From NCBI GenBank assembly GCA_902493145.1, contig CABUOA010000061.1, forward strand, positions 1-8,251: 8,251 nt of DNA, written 5' to 3'. The notes beneath the pieces were generated by a model that made no database searches, had not been told where the DNA came from, and was given only the letters and a program-made list of their open reading frames with translations. Shown piece after piece: positions 5,471-8,251 of the stretch. Positions within the stretch are counted from its first letter, which is position 1, and each line of letters begins with the position of its first letter. A program made the translations under genes and the position numbers. This stretch comes from an uncultured Collinsella sp. (lineage in GTDB: Bacteria; Actinomycetota; Coriobacteriia; Coriobacteriales; Coriobacteriaceae).

Positions 5471-6949
5471 TTAGATCATCACGCAAGCGATGGTCAGGAT
5501 GATGGCGCAGACGACGGAGAGAGCGACGATGAGCTTAAGAGCAAACTTGAGCCAGGTCGTCCACTCGATCTTGGCCAGGGCAAGACCGCCCATGATGGCG
5601 CCGGAAGTCGGGGTGAACAGGTTCACGATGCCGATGGCGGCGGAGTAGATCATGACCATGACCTCGGGCGAGAAGCCGAGCTTGACAGCCAGCGGTCCCA
5701 TGATGGGCATGGACACGGTAGCCATACCAGAGGTCGAGGGGATCAGGAAGGACAGGCCGAAGTAGACCAGGAAGCTCATGGGAGCGAAGATCACGCCGGA
5801 CAGGCCAGCCAGAGCATTGGCGGCAGCGTCGAGGACGTAGACGTCGAGGCCGGTGCTAGCCATGAGGACGGAGATACCACGGGCAAGAGCGATGACGAGG
5901 ACAACGGACATCATGTCGGCAGCGCCGGTGATGAAGGTGTTGACGATCTGCTTCTCGGACAGGCCGCCGATAATACCGATCAGGACAGCCATGAGGAAGA
6001 ACCAGGTGGAAGCCTCGTCGAAGTACCACTGGCCAATGGGCAGGCCGGTGATCAGGGCAGACCAGCCCTGAACGATGGCGTTACCGTCGGCGTCATAGAC
6101 AGCGCCAGCATCGAAGAAGTTGGCGACGCCCTCGTTGAGGTCGGCTAGCGGAATGAAGCCGACGATCATGACGACGAAGGTGAAGGCAAAGGCGATCAGA
6201 ACACCCTTCTGACGACCGGTGAGCTTGACCTCCTTGTTAACCTCGGAAGCAGCCTTGCCGTGAGTCTCTTCGGCGTCCTTGAGCTCCTGCATCGAAAGGA
6301 TGGTGGAACCCTTGTCAGCCTTAACCTTCTTGGCATAGTTCATGACGAAGAAGATGGACATGCCGGTGGTAACAATCCACAGGACGGCACCGAGGCCGAT
6401 GATGATGGACTGGTTGACCTCGATGCCAACGCCGGTCAGAGCGTCGACGGCAGCGCCGACGGCGAACGGGTTAACCGTGGAGCCGAGGCAGCCGCAGCCA
6501 GCGCCGAGCAGGACGGTAGCGGCGCCGACCATGGGGTCGAAGCCAGCAGCCATCATCGTAGCGGCGAGCAGGGCGTAGAAGGGAACAGTCTCCTCGCACA
6601 TACCATAGGTGGTACCACCGAGGGAGAAGATGAGCATCAGCACGGGAACGAGCATGATCTCATTGCCCTTAAGCTTCTGCACCAGAACGGCAATGCCGTT
6701 GTCCAAGGCGCCGGTTTCGGTCATCATGCCGAGGAAGCCGCCGAGGATCATAACGAAGAGGCAAACGGGCAGAGCGTCGGCGAAGCCCTTGACAGGGGCG
6801 GTGCAGAAATCGCTCAGGCGGGCAGCGGTAACCTCGCCACCGGACGTACCGGAGACGATAACGGTAATAACCGCGACAATTGCCAGCAGAGCAAGAAGAA
6901 TGGTGAACGATGAAGGCATACCGCGCTTTTTCTTAGCGGTCTCAGTCAT
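5471..6949 (-). CDS. YfcC-family carrier, probable arginine/ornithine antiporter
   Basis: A 492-residue polytopic membrane protein of the YfcC branch of the DcuC/ion-transporter superfamily, about 11-13 hydrophobic segments. After a basic N-terminus (MTETAKKKRG) the first membrane span is at about 15-34. A family-typical GTTYGMCEETVPFY lies at about 112-125, a hydrophilic loop rich in Lys and Glu at about 205-245, and STSGMATVSMPIMGP and TPTSGAIMGG in the C-terminal half (about 406-455). In streptococci, YfcC-type proteins serve as ArcD in arc operons. Placement after arcA and arcB therefore suggests arginine uptake coupled to ornithine export; the substrate is inferred, so I give no symbol. 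The ATG at 6949 is chosen for its GGGGGG run 9 bases upstream. The ATG at 6976 has no ribosome site and the one at 6958 sits directly on it. A terminator and a large stem-loop separate it from arcB, so its expression may differ. I find no convincing promoter of its own. Confidence 0.88.
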   Translation of the reverse strand: MTETAKKKRGMPSSFTILLALLAIVAVITVIVSGTSGGEVTAARLSDFCTAPVKGFADALPVCLFVMILGGFLGMMTETGALDNGIAVLVQKLKGNEIMLVPVLMLIFSLGGTTYGMCEETVPFYALLAATMMAAGFDPMVGAATVLLGAGCGCLGSTVNPFAVGAAVDALTGVGIEVNQSIIIGLGAVLWIVTTGMSIFFVMNYAKKVKADKGSTILSMQELKDAEETHGKAASEVNKEVKLTGRQKGVLIAFAFTFVVMIVGFIPLADLNEGVANFFDAGAVYDADGNAIVQGWSALITGLPIGQWYFDEASTWFFLMAVLIGIIGGLSEKQIVNTFITGAADMMSVVLVIALARGISVLMASTGLDVYVLDAAANALAGLSGVIFAPMSFLVYFGLSFLIPSTSGMATVSMPIMGPLAVKLGFSPEVMVMIYSAAIGIVNLFTPTSGAIMGGLALAKIEWTTWLKFALKLIVALSVVCAIILTIACVMI

Positions 6950-6982
6950 AGTTCTCATCCCCCCTTCATAAATCATTTACTG

Positions 6983-7033
6983 ATCTCGCCCGAAGCGGCT
7001 CTTCCGTGCCGTGCATGTCGCTCGGTGCGAGAT
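6983..7033. repeat. Long stem-loop in the carrier leader
   Basis: ATCTCGC (6983-6989) pairs exactly with GCGAGAT (7027-7033). The stem continues inwards as CCGA/TCGG and GCG/CGC with one bulged base on each side, giving 14 pairs around a 21-base apical loop. On the minus strand it sits in the leader 34 bases before the carrier ATG. On the plus strand it is followed by a T-run (TTTTT), so it could also terminate antisense transcription entering arcB. Confidence 0.65.
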
Positions 7034-7040
7034 TTTTACC

Positions 7041-7081
7041 AGACAAAAGCGCTCGGGGTGCGCAGCAATACACCCCGAGCG
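7041..7081 (-). terminator. Intrinsic terminator after arcB
   Basis: CGCTCGGGGTG and CACCCCGAGCG (7081-7071 and 7060-7050) form a perfect 11-pair stem around a 10-base loop. On the minus strand CTTTTGTCT follows. It lies 15 bases after the arcB stop codon. The four-base T-run suggests partial rather than complete termination, which would lower carrier expression relative to arcAB. Confidence 0.8.
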
Positions 7082-7096
7082 AGATGCTAGATGCTC

Positions 7097-8092
7097 TTAC
7101 TTGAGCGTAGCGTACATGACAGCCTTGATGGTGTGCATGCGGTTCTCGGCCTCGTCGAAGACCTTGGAAGCGGGGCTCTCGAAGACCTCGTCAGTGACCT
7201 CCTGCTCGGTGATGCCGAACTGCTCGCACTTCTCGGCGCCAATCGTGGTGTTGGTGTCGTGGAAGCTGGGCAGGCAGTGCAGGAAGATGGCACCCGGGTT
7301 GGCCATAGCCATGACCTCAGAGGTAACGCGATACGGGGTGAGCTGAGCGATGCGCTCGGCCCAGACCTCGTCAGGCTCGCCCATGGAGACCCACACGTCG
7401 GTGTAGAGAACGTCGGCACCGGTGACGCCGTCCTTGACGTCGGTGGTCAGCTTGATGGTGCAGCCGTTAGCCTCAGCGATGGGCTTGCAGGCCTCGATGA
7501 CGTCGTCAGCGGGCATGCACTCCTCGGGGCCGCAGGCCACGAAGTTCATGCCGAGCTTGGAGCAGACGACCATGAGGGAGCGAGCAACGTTGTTCTTGCA
7601 GTCACCCATGAAGACGAGGGTCTTGCCCTTGATGTCGTAGTTGAAGTTCTCCTGGACGGTCAGGATGTCGGCGAGCATCTGGGTGGGATGCCACTCAGTG
7701 GTCAGGCCGTTCCACACGGGCACGCCGGACTTAGCAGCGAGCTCCTCGACGTCGTCCTGGGCAAAGCCACGGAACTCGATGCCATCATACATGCGGCCGA
7801 GAACGCGGGCGGTATCCTCGATGGACTCCTTCTTGCCCATCTGCGACGAACCCGGATCGAGGTAGGTGACGCCCATGCCCAGATCCATGCCGCCGACCTC
7901 GAAGGCGCAGCGGGTACGAGTGGAGGTCTTCTGGAAGAGCAGAACGATGTTCTTACCCTCGAGATAGCGGTGCGGAACGCCAGCGCGCTTCATATCCTTG
8001 AAGTTCTTGGAGAGCTTGAGCAGGTACTCGATCTCCTCGGTGGTGAGGTCGAGGAGCTTGAGGAAGCTACGGCCGGAGAGGTTAACACCCAT
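7097..8092 (-). CDS. arcB: Ornithine carbamoyltransferase, catabolic (arginine deiminase pathway)
   Basis: In the arginine deiminase pathway it phosphorolyses citrulline to ornithine and carbamoyl phosphate. The 331-residue product is full length for the family. The N-terminal carbamoyl-phosphate domain holds STRTR at 57-61 (STRTRCAFE). HPTQ at 135-138 closes that site. The C-terminal ornithine domain has FMGDCKNNVARSL at about 161-173, the SMG loop at 236-238 (DVWVSMGEP) and catalytic HCLP at 272-275 (HCLPSFHD). The ATG at 8092 is the family start (MGVNLSGRSFLKL), with AAGGA 8 bases upstream. The frame stays open upstream into the spacer but shows no family similarity there. OTC sequences alone do not separate catabolic from biosynthetic enzymes; the catabolic role rests on the preceding arcA end and the following carrier. 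It is bounded by a structured spacer upstream and a terminator downstream. Confidence 0.97.
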   Translation of the reverse strand: MGVNLSGRSFLKLLDLTTEEIEYLLKLSKNFKDMKRAGVPHRYLEGKNIVLLFQKTSTRTRCAFEVGGMDLGMGVTYLDPGSSQMGKKESIEDTARVLGRMYDGIEFRGFAQDDVEELAAKSGVPVWNGLTTEWHPTQMLADILTVQENFNYDIKGKTLVFMGDCKNNVARSLMVVCSKLGMNFVACGPEECMPADDVIEACKPIAEANGCTIKLTTDVKDGVTGADVLYTDVWVSMGEPDEVWAERIAQLTPYRVTSEVMAMANPGAIFLHCLPSFHDTNTTIGAEKCEQFGITEQEVTDEVFESPASKVFDEAENRMHTIKAVMYATLK

Positions 8093-8132
8093 GGTTCGTT
8101 TCCTTTCGAAGAAATGAATTACGTAAGTATTA

Positions 8133-8157
8133 GTTTCGCCCGTTTGACGGGCGAAAC
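8133..8157 (-). repeat. Hairpin in the arcA-arcB spacer, arcB-proximal
   Basis: GTTTCGCCCGT and ACGGGCGAAAC form a perfect 11-pair stem around a three-base loop. It lies about 40 bases before the arcB start. On the minus strand TAATACTTACG follows, not a T-run, so it is unlikely to be a strong terminator. It may be an mRNA-processing or stabilising element. Next to it at 8119-8126 is the palindrome TTACGTAA. Confidence 0.7.
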
Positions 8158-8185
8158 CGGTGCGGTTGTAGGGAGACCGCACCGG
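8157..8185 (-). terminator. Hairpin just after arcA, possible weak terminator
   Basis: CCGGTGCGGT and ACCGCACCGG form a perfect 10-pair stem around a nine-base loop, 12 bases after the arcA stop. Only TTTCG follows on the minus strand, so termination would be inefficient. It could set the arcA to arcB ratio or protect the arcA 3' end. It shares one base with the neighbouring hairpin. Confidence 0.45.
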
Positions 8186-8197
8186 AAACGGAAAGAC

Positions 8198-8251
8198 TTA
8201 GAGGTCCTCGCGCCAGAAGGGCATGCTCATGCAGCGCGGGCCGCCGCGGCC
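8198..8251 (-). CDS. arcA: Arginine deiminase, C-terminal end (partial, cut by the window edge)
   Basis: The last 17 codons and stop read GRGGPRCMSMPFWREDL. RGGPRCMSMP is the C-terminal active-site motif of arginine deiminase, and its Cys is the catalytic nucleophile that forms the amidino-enzyme intermediate. The enzyme hydrolyses arginine to citrulline and ammonia. Its position directly before arcB in the same direction confirms the assignment. The rest of the gene, and any promoter or regulator, is outside the window. Confidence 0.93.
   Translation of the reverse strand, partial: GRGGPRCMSMPFWREDL

Noticed and set aside
6260..6913. A 217-codon plus-strand frame opposite the carrier gene
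   Set aside because: Its Gly/Asp/His-rich translation is the complement of membrane-segment codons, with no ribosome site or family similarity.
6950..7081. A classical terminator/antiterminator riboswitch controlling the carrier gene
   Set aside because: The alternative pairing partner lies downstream of the terminator, not upstream as an antiterminator needs, and no known aptamer motif is recognisable.
8111..8132. An ArgR (ARG) box before arcB
   Set aside because: TGAAT occurs at 8115-8119 on the plus strand, but the matching ATTCA half-site at the right spacing is absent.

Overview
All supportable genes lie on the minus strand, so transcription runs from high to low coordinates. The window is GC-rich and reads as a chromosomal segment of a Gram-positive anaerobe. 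My best guess is a Coriobacteriia gut bacterium close to Collinsella. This rests on recall of gene content (an arc operon with a YfcC-type carrier, pyrG followed by xerD, a DUF1846 protein), strong GGAGG-like ribosome sites and GC-rich spacers. It is inference, not a database match.

Right end (about 5471-8251): an arginine deiminase pathway operon, read as arcA (only the last 17 codons are inside the window), then arcB (ornithine carbamoyltransferase), then a YfcC/DcuC-superfamily carrier that is the likely arginine/ornithine exchanger. ArcA converts arginine to citrulline and ammonia. ArcB converts citrulline and phosphate to ornithine and carbamoyl phosphate. The carrier would swap ornithine for arginine. 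The carbamate kinase that would make ATP is not in the window. Two adjacent hairpins separate arcA from arcB, and a good intrinsic terminator plus a second large stem-loop separate arcB from the carrier.

Middle (about 4986-5470): a gene-free stretch of nearly 500 bases packed with eight inverted repeats. They include a 69-base near-perfect long hairpin and a REP-like palindrome carrying GGGGTCAGG. This is the least explained part of the window.

Left of that: a DUF1846 protein of unknown function (3459-4940) with its own terminator, a small winged-helix regulator (2864-3202) with its own terminator, then pyrG (CTP synthase) and xerD (tyrosine recombinase), separated by 2 bases and probably translationally coupled. 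A perfect DnaA box lies in the pyrG leader. The first 79 bases hold the end of the xerD unit and a 14-base all-AT palindrome.

Most coding content is ordinary core metabolism and chromosome maintenance. I see no new multi-gene system. The points worth a second look are non-coding: the hairpin-dense spacer, the pyrG-leader DnaA box and the structured arc spacers.
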